Below, in pieces: positions 8,905-17,826 of a DNA stretch of 64,000 nt. The translations under genes were made by a program, and so were the position numbers. The stretch's first letter is position 1, and every line of letters begins with the position of its first letter. A model generated the notes under the pieces. That model made no database searches, was not told the DNA's origin, and worked only from the letters and a program-made list of their open reading frames with translations. The stretch covers positions 7,250,501 to 7,314,500 of the forward strand of contig NZ_CP104578.1 of assembly GCF_036826855.1 (NCBI RefSeq), read 5' to 3'. This DNA comes from Streptomyces sp. SJL17-4 (GTDB lineage: Bacteria > Actinomycetota > Actinomycetes > Streptomycetales > Streptomycetaceae).

Positions 8905-9285
8905 GAGACACGGCGCCGGCCCGATCGCCGCGCGACTGCTCCATGAGTGGACGCTGAGCAGGGAGGCGCGGCGTGCCGCAGCTGCGCGTGATCCGCGAGG
9001 CGCTCGACGCTCCGACGTCCGTGCGGCCACGCAGCGTCCTGGTGCGGCTCTCACCGCCGACCGCCTGCGGAACCACATGGCTGAAGGGTCACTCGGGTAG
9101 ACGCATCGGCTCAGACGCTCGGGGCGCTGAGGCGATGAACCGCACGCTCCATACACGGTTGGCATCCGTCGTTCAAGAGACGGTCCGCGTCAACGAGCCG
9201 ATGGTTTTCGGGCTCACTTCCACTCGTAACGTTCGGTTAACTTTGCAAACGGCTTTGCCGAGTTATCGTCGCACTTGACTGGTCG
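8905..9285. other. Non-coding or decayed stretch after the ISKra4 relic
   Basis: No frame in this stretch shows a domain or a ribosome site. It is AT-richer near 9220-9300, where the promoter of the carbonic anhydrase group lies. Confidence 0.4.
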
Positions 9286-9313
9286 TTGACCAACCCTTGG
9301 TGTTCCCTAGACA
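9286..9313 (+). promoter_or_regulatory. Candidate promoter of the carbonic anhydrase/SulP group
   Basis: TTGACC at 9286-9291 and TAGACA at 9308-9313 are 16 bases apart, 26 bases before the start at 9339. The context is relatively AT-rich for this genome. Confidence 0.45.
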
Positions 9314-9338
9314 TTGAGAACCGCCTGGAGGGAGGCGC

Positions 9339-9734
9339 ATGAACCGAGGTCCGGCGGCGCTGCCCGCGTTCTCGATCCTCGCTGCCCTCCTGATCATCCT
9401 TCAGCTCCTTGCCCCTGCCGCCTCCTTCGCGTCTGCGCACACGACCGGTCATGTCGTGGCCAAGACTCAATCCGGATCAAGGCCCTCCGGGGTGGCCTCG
9501 CGCGACACGGTCATCACCTGTCACGACACCGAGCCGCCGGGCGACTCGACCGGTCCCGTGCGCACCCGCGACCGGCAACGCACCTCCGGCAACCCAGGGG
9601 TGTCCGAACACCCGTTGCCAGCCGACCGCGCCTCGACCACGCTCCGACCGGCTACGACCGGTTCTGCAGACTCCTCTACGGCGGGGTCGTCGATAGCGCA
9701 CTCTCTCACCGCACTCCAGGTGTTCCGCTGCTGA
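9339..9734 (+). CDS. Small secreted protein of unknown function
   Basis: 131 residues. The ATG at 9339 has an excellent ribosome site (GGAGGGAGG). Residues 1-32 form a signal peptide or membrane anchor (FSILAALLIILQLLAPAASF, then ASA). The remainder is Ser/Thr/Pro/Arg-rich without a recognisable fold, and ends with VFRC. It lies 84 bases before the beta-carbonic anhydrase and shares the upstream promoter, so a supporting role in inorganic carbon handling is possible but only inferred from position. Confidence 0.55.
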   Translation: MNRGPAALPAFSILAALLIILQLLAPAASFASAHTTGHVVAKTQSGSRPSGVASRDTVITCHDTEPPGDSTGPVRTRDRQRTSGNPGVSEHPLPADRASTTLRPATTGSADSSTAGSSIAHSLTALQVFRC

Positions 9735-9818
9735 TCGGCAGAGCAGCCCCCCACTTCCACGCACCTGCCCTGCATACCGGACGCGTCCCCACGACGCGCC
9801 AGGAGGAGCCACCACGCC

Positions 9819-10400
9819 ATGCAACCCCTCATCGACAACGCCCGTACGTTCGGACAGCGCCCTGAGGAGTTCGCCCGACTGGCCGAAGGCCAGTCACCCG
9901 AGGTCCTGTTCATCACCTGCGCCGACTCCCGGGTCGTACCCGCCCTGATCACCGGAGCCCGGCCCGGCCAGCTCTTCGAGCTGCGCACCGCGGGCAACAT
10001 CGTCCCGCCGTACGGCTCCGGCACCCCCACCGGCGAGACCGCCACCATCGAGTACGCCGTGGAGGTCCTCGGCGTCCAGCACATCGTGGTCTGCGGCCAC
10101 TCGCACTGCGGCGCCGTGGGCGCGGTGGTGCGCGGCGACGACCTGAACGCCGTCCCCGCCGTACGCGACTGGCTCGCGCACGCCGCGGAGGAGCCCACGT
10201 GCTCGGACCCCGACGACCCGACGGTCGCCGATGCCGTACAACACCACGTCCTGACCCAGCTGCTGCGGTTGCGCTCCTACCCCTGCGTCGACAAGCGCCT
10301 GACGTCAGGTCGGCTGAGCCTGCATGGCTGGTACTACGAGGTCCACACCGGGTCCGTGCGCGAACACCGCCCGGACAGCGACGCGTTCGAAGCTCTGTGA
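9819..10400 (+). CDS. Beta-class carbonic anhydrase
   Basis: 193 residues; interconverts CO2 and bicarbonate in the cytoplasm. The zinc site is clear: Cys34, Asp36 and Arg38 in CADSR, and His94 and Cys97 in GHSHCGAV. The start is ATG 9819 after AGGAGG. The SulP gene begins 11 bases after its stop, forming a bicarbonate uptake and hydration pair seen in many bacteria. Confidence 0.95.
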   Translation: MQPLIDNARTFGQRPEEFARLAEGQSPEVLFITCADSRVVPALITGARPGQLFELRTAGNIVPPYGSGTPTGETATIEYAVEVLGVQHIVVCGHSHCGAVGAVVRGDDLNAVPAVRDWLAHAAEEPTCSDPDDPTVADAVQHHVLTQLLRLRSYPCVDKRLTSGRLSLHGWYYEVHTGSVREHRPDSDAFEAL

Positions 10401-10411
10401 GGGAGGCCGAC

Positions 10412-11893
10412 ATGACCAGGTTCCCTTACCTGCGGCAGGACTTCGCCGCCTCTCTCGTCGTCTTCCTCGTCGCGCTCCCCCTGTGTGTGGGGGTCGCCGT
10501 CGCCTCCGGTGTCCCGGCCGAGCTCGGACTCGTCACCGGCATCGTGGGCGGCATCGTCACCGGTCTCATGCGGGGCAGCAGCCTGCAGGTGTCCGGGCCC
10601 GCCGCGGGCCTGACCGTACTGGTCTTCGAGGCCGTCAGCGAGTTCGGGCTTCCCCTGCTCGGTGTGATCGTGCTGGCCGCCGGGGTGCTCCAGCTCGTCA
10701 TGGGCGTCCTGAAGACGGGGCGCTGGTTCCGGGCGATCTCCGTCTCGGTCGTCGAGGGCATGCTGGCCGGTATCGGGCTGGTGATCATCGCCGGTCAGCT
10801 CTACGCGGCGGCCGGCCTGAAGGCCCCCTCCTCCGGCATCGACAAGATCCTGGGGCTGCCCGGGGCCGCCGCCACCGCGCTCGGCAGCACCGAGGCGCTG
10901 GCCTCGTTGGCGATCGGCGCGGGCACCATTGCCGTGATGGTGGGATGGAAGAAGCTGCCGAAGAAGGCCCAGACCGTGCCGGGCGCGCTCGCCGCGGTGA
11001 TCCTGGCGACAACGGCCACCCTGGCGTTCAGCCTGCCTGTGGCCACCGTCGAGGTGAACGGCCTGATCGACTCCATCCAGCTGCCCGGGCCCGACGCCTT
11101 GGGTGAGCTCGCCGCCCCGGCTGTCATCGGCACCATCCTCGCCTTCACCCTGATCGCCTCCGCCGAGAGCCTGTTCAGCGCGGCCGCGGTAGACCGGCTG
11201 CACGACGGACCGCGCACCCAGTACGACAAGGAGCTCATGGCGCAGGGCGCGGGCAACGCGATCTGCGGCATGCTCGGCGCCCTGCCGATGACCGCCGTCA
11301 TCGTGCGCAGCTCCGCCAATGTAGCGGCGGGTGCCAAGACCAAGGCGTCCCGGGTCCTGCACGGCGTGTGGCTGCTGTTGTTCGCGGCGATGCTGCCCTG
11401 GGCCCTGGCATTGATCCCGCTGCCCGCACTCGCCGGCATCCTGGTCCACGCGGGCTGGAAGCTGATCCCCTTCCGTGGGGTCATCTCGCTGTGGCGGGCG
11501 CACCGGGGCGAGGCAATGATCCTCGTGGTCACAGCCGTGGCGATCGTCACGGTGAACATGTTCGAAGGCGTGCTGATCGGACTTGCCCTGTCCGTGATCA
11601 AGACCGCCTGGGAGACGTCCCACATCAAGCTGGAGGTCATAGACAAGGGCGCGGGCCCGATCCAGGCGTACCTCTCGGGCAACGCGACCTTCCTGCGGCT
11701 GCCGAAGATACTCGACAGCCTGGAGGCGTTGCCCCAGGACCGACCTGTCGTGGTCGACCTGTCCGGCCTGCACCACCTCGACCACGCCTGCCGCACCGCC
11801 CTGGAGACCTGGGCCGAACGGCACAGCACCGCCGGTACGGAACCCGTGAAGGTCACCGGGCCGGTGAAGGCCACGTCCACGGAGCACGCCTGA
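10412..11893 (+). CDS. SulP family anion (probable bicarbonate) transporter with STAS domain
   Basis: 493 residues. ATG 10412 follows GGGAGG; longer upstream frames overlap the carbonic anhydrase and are not needed. The membrane domain (about residues 8-400) starts with RQDFAASLVVFLVALPLCVG and has the SulP core SGPAAGLTVLV. The C-terminus is a STAS-like domain (VVVDLSGLHHLDHACRTALE). SulP proteins carry sulfate, bicarbonate or other anions; linkage to a carbonic anhydrase favours bicarbonate. A GC hairpin at 11962-11998 ends the operon. Confidence 0.92.
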   Translation: MTRFPYLRQDFAASLVVFLVALPLCVGVAVASGVPAELGLVTGIVGGIVTGLMRGSSLQVSGPAAGLTVLVFEAVSEFGLPLLGVIVLAAGVLQLVMGVLKTGRWFRAISVSVVEGMLAGIGLVIIAGQLYAAAGLKAPSSGIDKILGLPGAAATALGSTEALASLAIGAGTIAVMVGWKKLPKKAQTVPGALAAVILATTATLAFSLPVATVEVNGLIDSIQLPGPDALGELAAPAVIGTILAFTLIASAESLFSAAAVDRLHDGPRTQYDKELMAQGAGNAICGMLGALPMTAVIVRSSANVAAGAKTKASRVLHGVWLLLFAAMLPWALALIPLPALAGILVHAGWKLIPFRGVISLWRAHRGEAMILVVTAVAIVTVNMFEGVLIGLALSVIKTAWETSHIKLEVIDKGAGPIQAYLSGNATFLRLPKILDSLEALPQDRPVVVDLSGLHHLDHACRTALETWAERHSTAGTEPVKVTGPVKATSTEHA

Positions 11894-11961
11894 ACCCCAC
11901 GAGGCCAAAGTCTCCGGCCTCGCCGCAGAGGCTGGCGTGAACGTCTGACCTGAGAACTACC

Positions 11962-11998
11962 GGACGGGCGGGCCGCCACCTGCCCGGACCGCCCGTCC
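11962..11998 (+). terminator. Terminator after the SulP gene
   Basis: GGACGGGCGG at 11962-11971 pairs with CCGCCCGTCC at 11989-11998. The rest of the gap to 12256 has no convincing gene. Confidence 0.5.
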
Positions 11999-12256
11999 AA
12001 CTCCACCGGCACCTTGAACGGGGCGCATCTTGAACGAGGCCGTGCGCCCCGAAGTCGTCGACAGTGCCCACTCGGCACGGCGCTCAACGCCCCCGGCATC
12101 AGCGCCGCCCCGCAGCATCCCGTCACTGCTCTGACCGCCGCCCGCCTGAGGGGGGAAGGCGCGGGACTCTTCGGCGCGGAATCGGGCCCCTCAGGGCATC
12201 GAGACGCGCCCGGCTGGGCGGCGGCACCCGGGAGCGCGAAACCGCGCCCGCGTCAT

Positions 12257-12277
12257 TGAAAATGGATGCCATGAGCA
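12257..12277 (+). promoter_or_regulatory. Zur-like box 1
   Basis: TGAAAATGG followed by ATGCCATGAGCA. It matches box 2, read on the opposite strand, at 18 of 21 positions. The TGAAAATG half resembles actinobacterial Zur operators. No gene starts directly behind it, so it may act with box 2 or control a transcript I cannot identify. Confidence 0.45.
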
Positions 12278-12291
12278 TTTAGGGTCGCTCC

Positions 12292-12351
12292 CGTCCGTGT
12301 GCGGCACCCTGTGGGCCCGCGAGGGGGACCGAAGAGTGCCGCGCACGGACG
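12292..12351. terminator. Sixteen-base inverted repeat between the two Zur-like boxes
   Basis: The arm at 12292-12307 pairs with 12336-12351 at 15 of 16 positions, and the exception can form a G-U pair. The loop is 28 bases. It may stop read-through from the left or form a structured leader; there is no T-run. Confidence 0.5.
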
Positions 12352-12377
12352 CCTGAGGTCGTGACGTGAGGCTAAAT

Positions 12378-12398
12378 TGATAATGGCAACCATTTTCA
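12378..12398 (+). promoter_or_regulatory. Zur-like box 2, upstream of rpmF paralog
   Basis: TGATAATGG CAA CCATTTTCA, a 9-3-9 palindrome with one mismatch, ends 40 bases before the L32 start. Zur-controlled, cysteine-free ribosomal protein paralogs are established in Streptomyces and mycobacteria, so this is a strong candidate operator. The site lies in the most AT-rich part of the region. Confidence 0.65.
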
Positions 12399-12438
12399 TA
12401 TAGCCTCTCCGGGTCAGAACCGACCGAGGAGTCTCACC

Positions 12439-12609
12439 ATGGCCGTCCCCAAGCGGAAGCTGTCCCGCAGCAACACCCGCCACCGCCGCGCCCAGTGGAA
12501 GGCGACCACGCCCCAGCTGGTACCCGTCACCGTCGACGGCGTCGTCCACCAGGTCCCGCAGCGGCTGGTGAAGGCGTACGAGCGCGGCCTGATCCAGCCC
12601 GAGGGCTGA
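12439..12609 (+). CDS. rpmF: 50S ribosomal protein L32, zinc-independent paralog
   Basis: 56 residues, starting [20 protein letters not shown] as all bL32 proteins do. The standard protein carries a zinc ribbon of four Cys in its second half. Here that half ([18 protein letters not shown]) contains no Cys at all. Such C-minus paralogs replace the zinc-containing form on ribosomes when zinc is scarce, releasing zinc. GAGGAG precedes the ATG. The COG0523 GTPase follows after six bases, and a Zur-like box lies just upstream, which together fit a zinc-starvation operon. Confidence 0.93.
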   Translation: MAVPKRKLSRSNTRHRRAQWKATTPQLVPVTVDGVVHQVPQRLVKAYERGLIQPEG

Positions 12610-12615
12610 CCCCCC

Positions 12616-13776
12616 ATGGCACCGAGCGACCGACTTCCCGTGACCGTCCTGTCCGGGTTCCTCGGGGCGGGGAAGACCACCTTGCTCAACCATGTCCTCG
12701 GCAACCGCGAGGGCCTGCGGGTCGCGGTCATCGTGAACGACATGAGCGAGGTCAACATCGACGCCGCGCTGGTGCGCGGTGGCGAGGCGGCGCTGTCCCG
12801 CACCGAGGAGCGTCTGGTCGAGATGACCAACGGGTGCATCTGCTGCACCCTGCGCGACGATCTCCTGGAGGAGGTCGACCGGCTCGCCCGCGAAGGGCGG
12901 TTCGACTACCTCCTGATCGAGTCCAGCGGCATCTCCGAGCCCATGCCCGTGGCCGCCACCTTCTCGTTCCCGCGCGACGACGGCGCCACCCTCGGCGACC
13001 TCGCCCGCCTGGATGCGATGGTGACCGTGGTGGACGCCGCGAACTTCCTGTCCGAGCTTGACGGCGGCGACGAACTCGCCGCGCGCGGCCTCGCCCCGTA
13101 CGAGGACGACGAGCGTACCGTCAGCGACCTCCTCATGGACCAGGTCGAGTTCGCGGACGTCATCGTCCTCAACAAGCTCGACCTCGTGGACACCGAAGGG
13201 GCCCGGCGGCTTCGCGCCACGCTCTCCCGGCTCAACCCGGAGGCCCGGATCGTCCCTGCTGTACGCGGACAGGTTCCCCTCGAACACATCCTGGGCACCG
13301 GCCTGTTCGACGTGGAGAAGGCGCAGCAGGCTCCCGGCTGGGTGAAGGAGCTCAATGGCGACCACGTGCCCGAGACCGAGGAGTACGGCATCTCGTCGGT
13401 CGTGTTCCGCTCCGACCTGCCCTTCCATCCCGGGCGGCTGTGGGCCTTCGTCACCAAGGGGCTCGACAGCGGTACGTTCGGGCGCGTTCTGCGCTCCAAG
13501 GGGTTCTTCTGGCTCGCCAGCCGGCCCCGGGTGACCGGCCTGTGGTCCCAGGCAGGAGCGGTCGCCCGCTTCGAGCCCTCCGGCGCCCGCGGCCCCGACA
13601 CCGCACAGGGCCAGGAACTGGTCTTCATCGGCACCGGCCTGCGCGCCGATGCCCTCCGCGCGGCCCTGGACGCCTGCCTGCTGATGCCGGGTGAGGCCGT
13701 TACCGCCGACGACGGCTTCCCCGTCTGGGAGATGTACGGCATCGACGACGCCTGCGAACACGAGCAGGCGGCCTGA
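12616..13776 (+). CDS. COG0523 (CobW/ZNG1-like) metal-chaperone GTPase
   Basis: 386 residues. P-loop [16 protein letters not shown] near residues 13-28, the metal-binding GCICC at about residues 73-77, ESSGISEP (Walker B region), NKLDLVD for guanine recognition, and a CobW C-terminal domain. The family delivers metals, and Zur-linked members are thought to supply zinc to essential enzymes during limitation. It has a His/Glu/Asp-containing tail (DDACEHEQ). It is co-transcribed with the Cys-free L32 gene and ends at a strong terminator. Confidence 0.92.
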   Translation: MAPSDRLPVTVLSGFLGAGKTTLLNHVLGNREGLRVAVIVNDMSEVNIDAALVRGGEAALSRTEERLVEMTNGCICCTLRDDLLEEVDRLAREGRFDYLLIESSGISEPMPVAATFSFPRDDGATLGDLARLDAMVTVVDAANFLSELDGGDELAARGLAPYEDDERTVSDLLMDQVEFADVIVLNKLDLVDTEGARRLRATLSRLNPEARIVPAVRGQVPLEHILGTGLFDVEKAQQAPGWVKELNGDHVPETEEYGISSVVFRSDLPFHPGRLWAFVTKGLDSGTFGRVLRSKGFFWLASRPRVTGLWSQAGAVARFEPSGARGPDTAQGQELVFIGTGLRADALRAALDACLLMPGEAVTADDGFPVWEMYGIDDACEHEQAA

Positions 13777-13798
13777 ACCCCAGCCCCGCACACTCCGA

Positions 13799-13846
13799 GC
13801 CGGACGGTGGTCGCAGCCACGGCACCGTCCGGCCCGGCCCCTTTTC
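13799..13846 (+). terminator. Terminator after the COG0523 gene
   Basis: GCCGGACGGTG at 13799-13809 pairs perfectly with CACCGTCCGGC at 13823-13833 and is followed by CCCCTTTT. Confidence 0.75.
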
Positions 13847-13925
13847 TCGTTGGACGCCGCTGCGCGAGACACGTGCCGAGGAGATCGTGCCGGCGCTCCC
13901 TTACGACCTTCCGTAGGTCCCGAGC

Positions 13926-13963
13926 CGAGTGGGGCACCGCGAGACCTCGCGGCGCCCCACTCG
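13926..13963. terminator. Second perfect hairpin, possibly bidirectional
   Basis: CGAGTGGGGC at 13926-13935 pairs with GCCCCACTCG at 13954-13963, and an inner CGCGAG/CTCGCG stem nearly closes the loop. It lies between convergent transcription units. Confidence 0.55.
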
Positions 13964-14476
13964 CCTTCGCTGCCCGTGCGTCTCCTGCACCGTCTCCTAC
14001 ACCGCCGCCTCCGGCGCGGGCTCCGGCGCGTGGAGGGCTGCGGGCACCCCTCGACGGCGGGCGCCGCGCCAGGAGGCCGTGCTTCGGAGCGAGGCACCGG
14101 CAGACATCCTCGCGGCACTCGACGGCCTCAGCTGATGGCGGGGCTTGTGACCGTATGACCTTCGGCTCGGTCACCCGCGGTCGGCGGGGGCCGAGGGCGT
14201 CGTCACCGTCAGCGTGTGGACGCCCGAGCTCGCAGGTGCGGCGCTGCGGAACGTGTCCGCGCGCAGTGAGCGTACATGGGTCAGGAGGCGGGGGAGTCCG
14301 TAGCGGACTGCGCGGTGATTCGGGGACATCAGAGGCTGGTGCCCGGTGTGTGTTTCCCCTGTGTTCCCCCGTACGGCAGATACGTACAGGGCGTCATCGC
14401 AGGGGCCTGTTGCGAAAGCGGATCTCCGCTCGTGGAGTGGTCGGGCGGCACGAGCGGCCCATCAGCGAGGGGGACG
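13964..14476. other. Gene-poor gap before the sigma factor
   Basis: Overlapping open frames on both strands show Arg/Pro/Ala-rich low-complexity translations, no domain and no ribosome site. I see nothing I can call here. Confidence 0.4.
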
Positions 14477-15412
14477 TCAGTCCGTCTTCCAGGGCCGCAG
14501 CTTTGCGGGGTTGAGCACGGCCCAGATCCGACGGATCCTGCCGTCCGCAATATCGAACGCGTACACGGACAGGGCGGCGCCGTCCAGGTGGGCCGCCAGA
14601 CCGGGCTGACCGTTGACCGTGCACTCGCGGATCGCGAGCCGGCCCGGAAGGGTCCGGTCGGCGAAGAAGCGGGCGATGTGCTCGGCGCCCTCGATCGGGT
14701 GGAGCCGGGCGGAGACGAGTCCGCCACTGTCCCCGACGGCGGTGGCATCGGTGTCGAGCAGGCCGATGAGGGCGTTGATGTCCTTGGCCTCCCACGCCAG
14801 CTTGAAATCCCTGACGACACGGGCCCGCTGGGCCGTCGGCGACAAGGGTGCCCGCGTGGCCTCGACACGGCGGCGGGCCGAGGACGCCAACTGGCGGCAG
14901 GCCGCCGGGGTGCGGCCGACGATGTCGGCCACCTCGGAGAAGGGGTAACGGAAGACGTCGTGGAGGACGAACGCCACACGCTCCGCCGGTGTCATCGTTT
15001 CCAGAACGACGAGGAAGGCCATACTGACCGACTCGTCGAGCGTGATGCGATCGGCCGGATCAGCCGTGCTGTCGTCCATCGCGCCGGTGGACCACTCGGT
15101 GCGCGCGGGCAGCGGGTCGGGAACCCATGCCCCTACGTAACGCTCTCGTCGGACCCGTGCGGAGCGGAGCACGTCGAGACAGATACGGCCGGCGACCTTG
15201 GTCAGCCAGCCGCCGGGGGACGCCACCGCCTCCTGCTGCCGCTGGGACATCGCGTACCAGCGGGCGTACGTCTCCTGGACGACGTCCTCGGCCTCGGCCA
15301 CAGAGCCCAGCATCCGGTAGGCGAGGTCGGTCAGCCTGCGGCGCTCACCGGTGAACGCGCTCTGCATCGGGTCGAGTCCGCGGTCCCGCGGCGCGCTCGA
15401 ACTGGTCGTCAT
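14477..15412 (-). CDS. ECF41-type RNA polymerase sigma factor with SnoaL-like C-terminal domain
   Basis: 311 residues. Sigma region 2 (FTGERRRLTDLAYRMLGSVA, then DVVQETYARWY) is followed by YVGAWVPDPLP, the linker motif of the ECF41 group. Region 4 (MTPAERVAFVLHDVFRYPFS, EVADIVGRTPAACRQ) follows, then a SnoaL/NTF2-like domain from about residue 195. That domain ends with NPAKL, matching the NPDKL motif used for self-regulation in ECF41. These factors work without a classical anti-sigma protein, and the C-terminal domain modulates activity. The usual partner gene (carboxymuconolactone decarboxylase or oxidoreductase type) is not adjacent; instead a separate SnoaL-like protein is divergent. Confidence 0.9.
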   Translation of the reverse strand: MTTSSSAPRDRGLDPMQSAFTGERRRLTDLAYRMLGSVAEAEDVVQETYARWYAMSQRQQEAVASPGGWLTKVAGRICLDVLRSARVRRERYVGAWVPDPLPARTEWSTGAMDDSTADPADRITLDESVSMAFLVVLETMTPAERVAFVLHDVFRYPFSEVADIVGRTPAACRQLASSARRRVEATRAPLSPTAQRARVVRDFKLAWEAKDINALIGLLDTDATAVGDSGGLVSARLHPIEGAEHIARFFADRTLPGRLAIRECTVNGQPGLAAHLDGAALSVYAFDIADGRIRRIWAVLNPAKLRPWKTD

Positions 15413-15677
15413 GATCCCGCGGCTCCCTCGGTCGGATCTTCCCTCACCTTCATGACGGGACAGGGCTCGGAAATGTGAGACCGGCGCCCCGCCTCACATT
15501 CCGCCGGGCCGTCTCGTCCTACTGACAGCGGCTCGGAACGGAAGCGAATGGCGGTGCACTGGCATGGAGCCCATGAACGTCACGGTCATCCATGACAGGG
15601 CCGGCGGCGATGAGTACGCCCTGGCGCGGGCCGCCTGCTTCCGTTCCCGGCACACACCACGACCGAAGGAGTACGCA

Positions 15678-16118
15678 ATGACTACCCACGAGTCCGAGAT
15701 CCGGGCGTTCCTGGCGAACCGCGCCGACGCCCAGCAGACGAAGGACATCGACCGGCTCATGTCGTTCTACGCCGCCGACGCCGTCTACTACGACGTCGTC
15801 CCCCCTCTGCGGTTCACGGGAACCGGCGAGATCCGCCGGAACTTCCTGCGCTGGTTCGACGGGTACGTCGGCCCCATCAGCCTGGAGACGCACGACCTCA
15901 CCCTCGTGACCAGCGGGGACACCGCGTTCGCGCACATGCTCCACCTGGACTCGGGAGAGCGTGAGGGCGGGCTTCAGGCGTCGATCTGGGTACGGGAGAG
16001 CGTCGGCCTCCAGCGGACGACTGGAACGTGGTCGATCACCCACGAGCACGTCTCGATCCCGATCGACCCGGCGACCATGACGGTCTGGCTCCCGTCCGAC
16101 AAGGACCAGCCCGCCTGA
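15678..16118 (+). CDS. SnoaL/NTF2-like protein
   Basis: 146 residues. ATG 15678 follows GAAGGAG; the longer frame from 15564 has no ribosome site. The alpha+beta cone fold is suggested by IRAFLANRADAQQTKDIDRL, MSFYAADAVYYDVVPPLRFT and a final strand pair ending in the conserved-looking HEHVSIPID. Such domains act as small-molecule binders, cyclases or isomerases; no catalytic set can be assigned. It is divergent from the ECF41 gene, sharing a 265-base upstream region, so it may be one of its targets. Confidence 0.8.
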   Translation: MTTHESEIRAFLANRADAQQTKDIDRLMSFYAADAVYYDVVPPLRFTGTGEIRRNFLRWFDGYVGPISLETHDLTLVTSGDTAFAHMLHLDSGEREGGLQASIWVRESVGLQRTTGTWSITHEHVSIPIDPATMTVWLPSDKDQPA

Positions 16119-16207
16119 CCCTCAGCCGGATCGTCCGAGCCGGGCCCAGCCCGGCGGGCGACGACGAAGACCTTCACACGATGACATCACAGTGAGGAGC
16201 ATCCACC

Positions 16208-16753
16208 ATGGTCACCACCGGTTCGGCGTCCACTGCCGTAGCCGCGCGCCGCGGGGAACGACGGCGTCCGCGCAGGCGAGCGACGCTCATGAGGTACGCC
16301 GCCGCATCGATCGCCGCAGTCGCGGTGGGAGTCTCGGCGGTTGGCAGCGCAAAGGCCGGCCTCCCGGAAAAAGGGGGAGTCGAGGTCCTCGAACTCAAGG
16401 TCCGGAACGACCAGTACACAGCTGTCGATCTCGGCCCCGCGGGGCCGAGCCTGGGCGACATGGACGTCTACTCCGGCACTGCCATGAAGGACGGGCAGAG
16501 TGTCGGACGCGGGGGCGGAACCTGCCAGGTCGTCCATGTGAAGGGCGACGAACTCACGTCGCAGTGCCTGCTCACAATGGAAGTCGCACACGGGTCTCTG
16601 ACGATCCAGTCGTTGTGGACCAGAGGGGGCGCGGGTTCCCTGGACATGGCCGTCACCGGCGGTACGGGCGTGTACCGCAACGCGCGGGGCATCGCTCGCT
16701 TCTGGGACATCGCGACGCCGAACGAGAGGGTACGGCTCGAAATTCGGCGCTGA
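16208..16753 (+). CDS. Exported dirigent/allene-oxide-cyclase-barrel-like protein
   Basis: 181 residues. ATG 16208 follows GAGGAGC. The Arg-rich start (RRGERRRPRRRATLMRY) and hydrophobic AAASIAAVAVGVSAVGSAKA form a long signal peptide, possibly Tat-like though without a clear SRRxFLK. The barrel shows DLGPAGPSLGDMDVYSG and GGTCQVVHV, then LTMEVAHGSLTIQSL and GTGVYRNARGIARF. These match the bacterial AOC/dirigent barrel family, in which the GGTGxYxxARG loop is conserved. Function in bacteria is unknown. It is 89 bases behind the SnoaL-like gene, in the same direction. Confidence 0.8.
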   Translation: MVTTGSASTAVAARRGERRRPRRRATLMRYAAASIAAVAVGVSAVGSAKAGLPEKGGVEVLELKVRNDQYTAVDLGPAGPSLGDMDVYSGTAMKDGQSVGRGGGTCQVVHVKGDELTSQCLLTMEVAHGSLTIQSLWTRGGAGSLDMAVTGGTGVYRNARGIARFWDIATPNERVRLEIRR

Positions 16754-17290
16754 GAGCGCGACGTCACGGACGAGCGAGATCGACACACCCTTGGCGGATT
16801 GCACCCGAGGCCCGGGACCGCTCCTGCCGCCTTGCTGCCCCGAGCAGGTAAGTGCGGCCGACCGCCGGGTCACCGCATCTCCGCCGTCCGCCACACGGCG
16901 GTAGTGCGGTAGTGCCCCAGCCCACCCTCGCCGACCTCCAGCAGCTCATCGCCAACAGCGGCTGAACATCAGCCGGGCGCGAGTTCTCGCAACGCGCCTC
17001 AAGCCCGGACACCTCGGCCGAGGCGCCGACGATGATGCGAGAGCCTGTGGGATGGGCTCGCCCCGCAGTAGGGAGAGGTCGCGAGACTGCCTTTCGCCGA
17101 CGGGCAGGACGTGGCGGTGGAATACCTATCATGCGGAGAATCCCCGGTTAGGCTACTGAACTTGACTTGTGATGTCGGTGGATGGGGCGGGCAGGGGCTC
17201 TGATCGGGCAAACGTCGGATCCGAGGTCCCCTCGGAGCCCCGTTGGAGAACTCGCTGGTCCTGTGCCGGGTGGCCTGTCATGGTGATCGC
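16754..17290. other. Intergenic region with no clear gene
   Basis: About 535 bases. A short open run near 16911-16966 reads PQPTLADLQQLIANSG and a stop, which could be the tail of a lost gene. No ribosome sites or strong hairpins were seen. Confidence 0.35.
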
Positions 17291-17755
17291 GTGCCAGATG
17301 AACTGACGACGCCGCCACCGATGCCGGACACGAAGTGGTCGGCTGGGTCGTTGCGGATCACGAGTCGTACGATCAGCGCGGACGAGATCTCAGAGGCGTT
17401 GGGGATCGACCCACACGACAAGTTCGAGCAGGGCAGTCTGGCCATCCCATGCAATCCGGAGAGCTTCCGGCGGGAGTCCAGCGTGTGGATCCGCAGAAGC
17501 GCCCTGGGCGGTGACCGCTGGCCTGAAGAGCACGCTGCGGCGCTGATCAGGCTGCTGGAGGGGCGCCACGAGGCACTGGGTCGGCTGGCCGCCGTTTGTG
17601 AGGTGGAGTTGATCCTCGGCTTCGGCAGCGAGAACGGTCAGGGCGGGTGCGTTCTGCCCGCTGACCTGTTGAGGGAGGTCGGCCTGCTTGGGATCGACGT
17701 GGTGTGGGACCTGTATCTGCCGACGCTCGACGACGTGTCCTCCACGGCGGAATGA
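17291..17755 (+). CDS. DUF4279 family protein
   Basis: 154 residues from GTG 17291; a TTG at 17243 would add 16 residues that look unconserved. The sequence SLRITSRTISADEISEALGI near the start, WIRRS in the middle and CEVELILGFGSENGQGGCVL later fit DUF4279, a domain of unknown function often found alone or near immunity-type genes. The gene abuts an IS630 relic on its right. Confidence 0.65.
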   Translation: MPDELTTPPPMPDTKWSAGSLRITSRTISADEISEALGIDPHDKFEQGSLAIPCNPESFRRESSVWIRRSALGGDRWPEEHAAALIRLLEGRHEALGRLAAVCEVELILGFGSENGQGGCVLPADLLREVGLLGIDVVWDLYLPTLDDVSSTAE

Positions 17756-17826
17756 ACGCCTCTGGTGGCCCGCCCCATGACCATTGTGGCGACGGTCGCG
17801 GGCTGCCGCGCGACGGTCCCGGCCGG

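Noticed and set aside
16911..16966. A 17-residue open frame (PQPTLADLQQLIANSG) as a possible RiPP precursor
   Set aside because: No ribosome site, no core-peptide residues such as Cys/Ser clusters, and no modification enzymes nearby.
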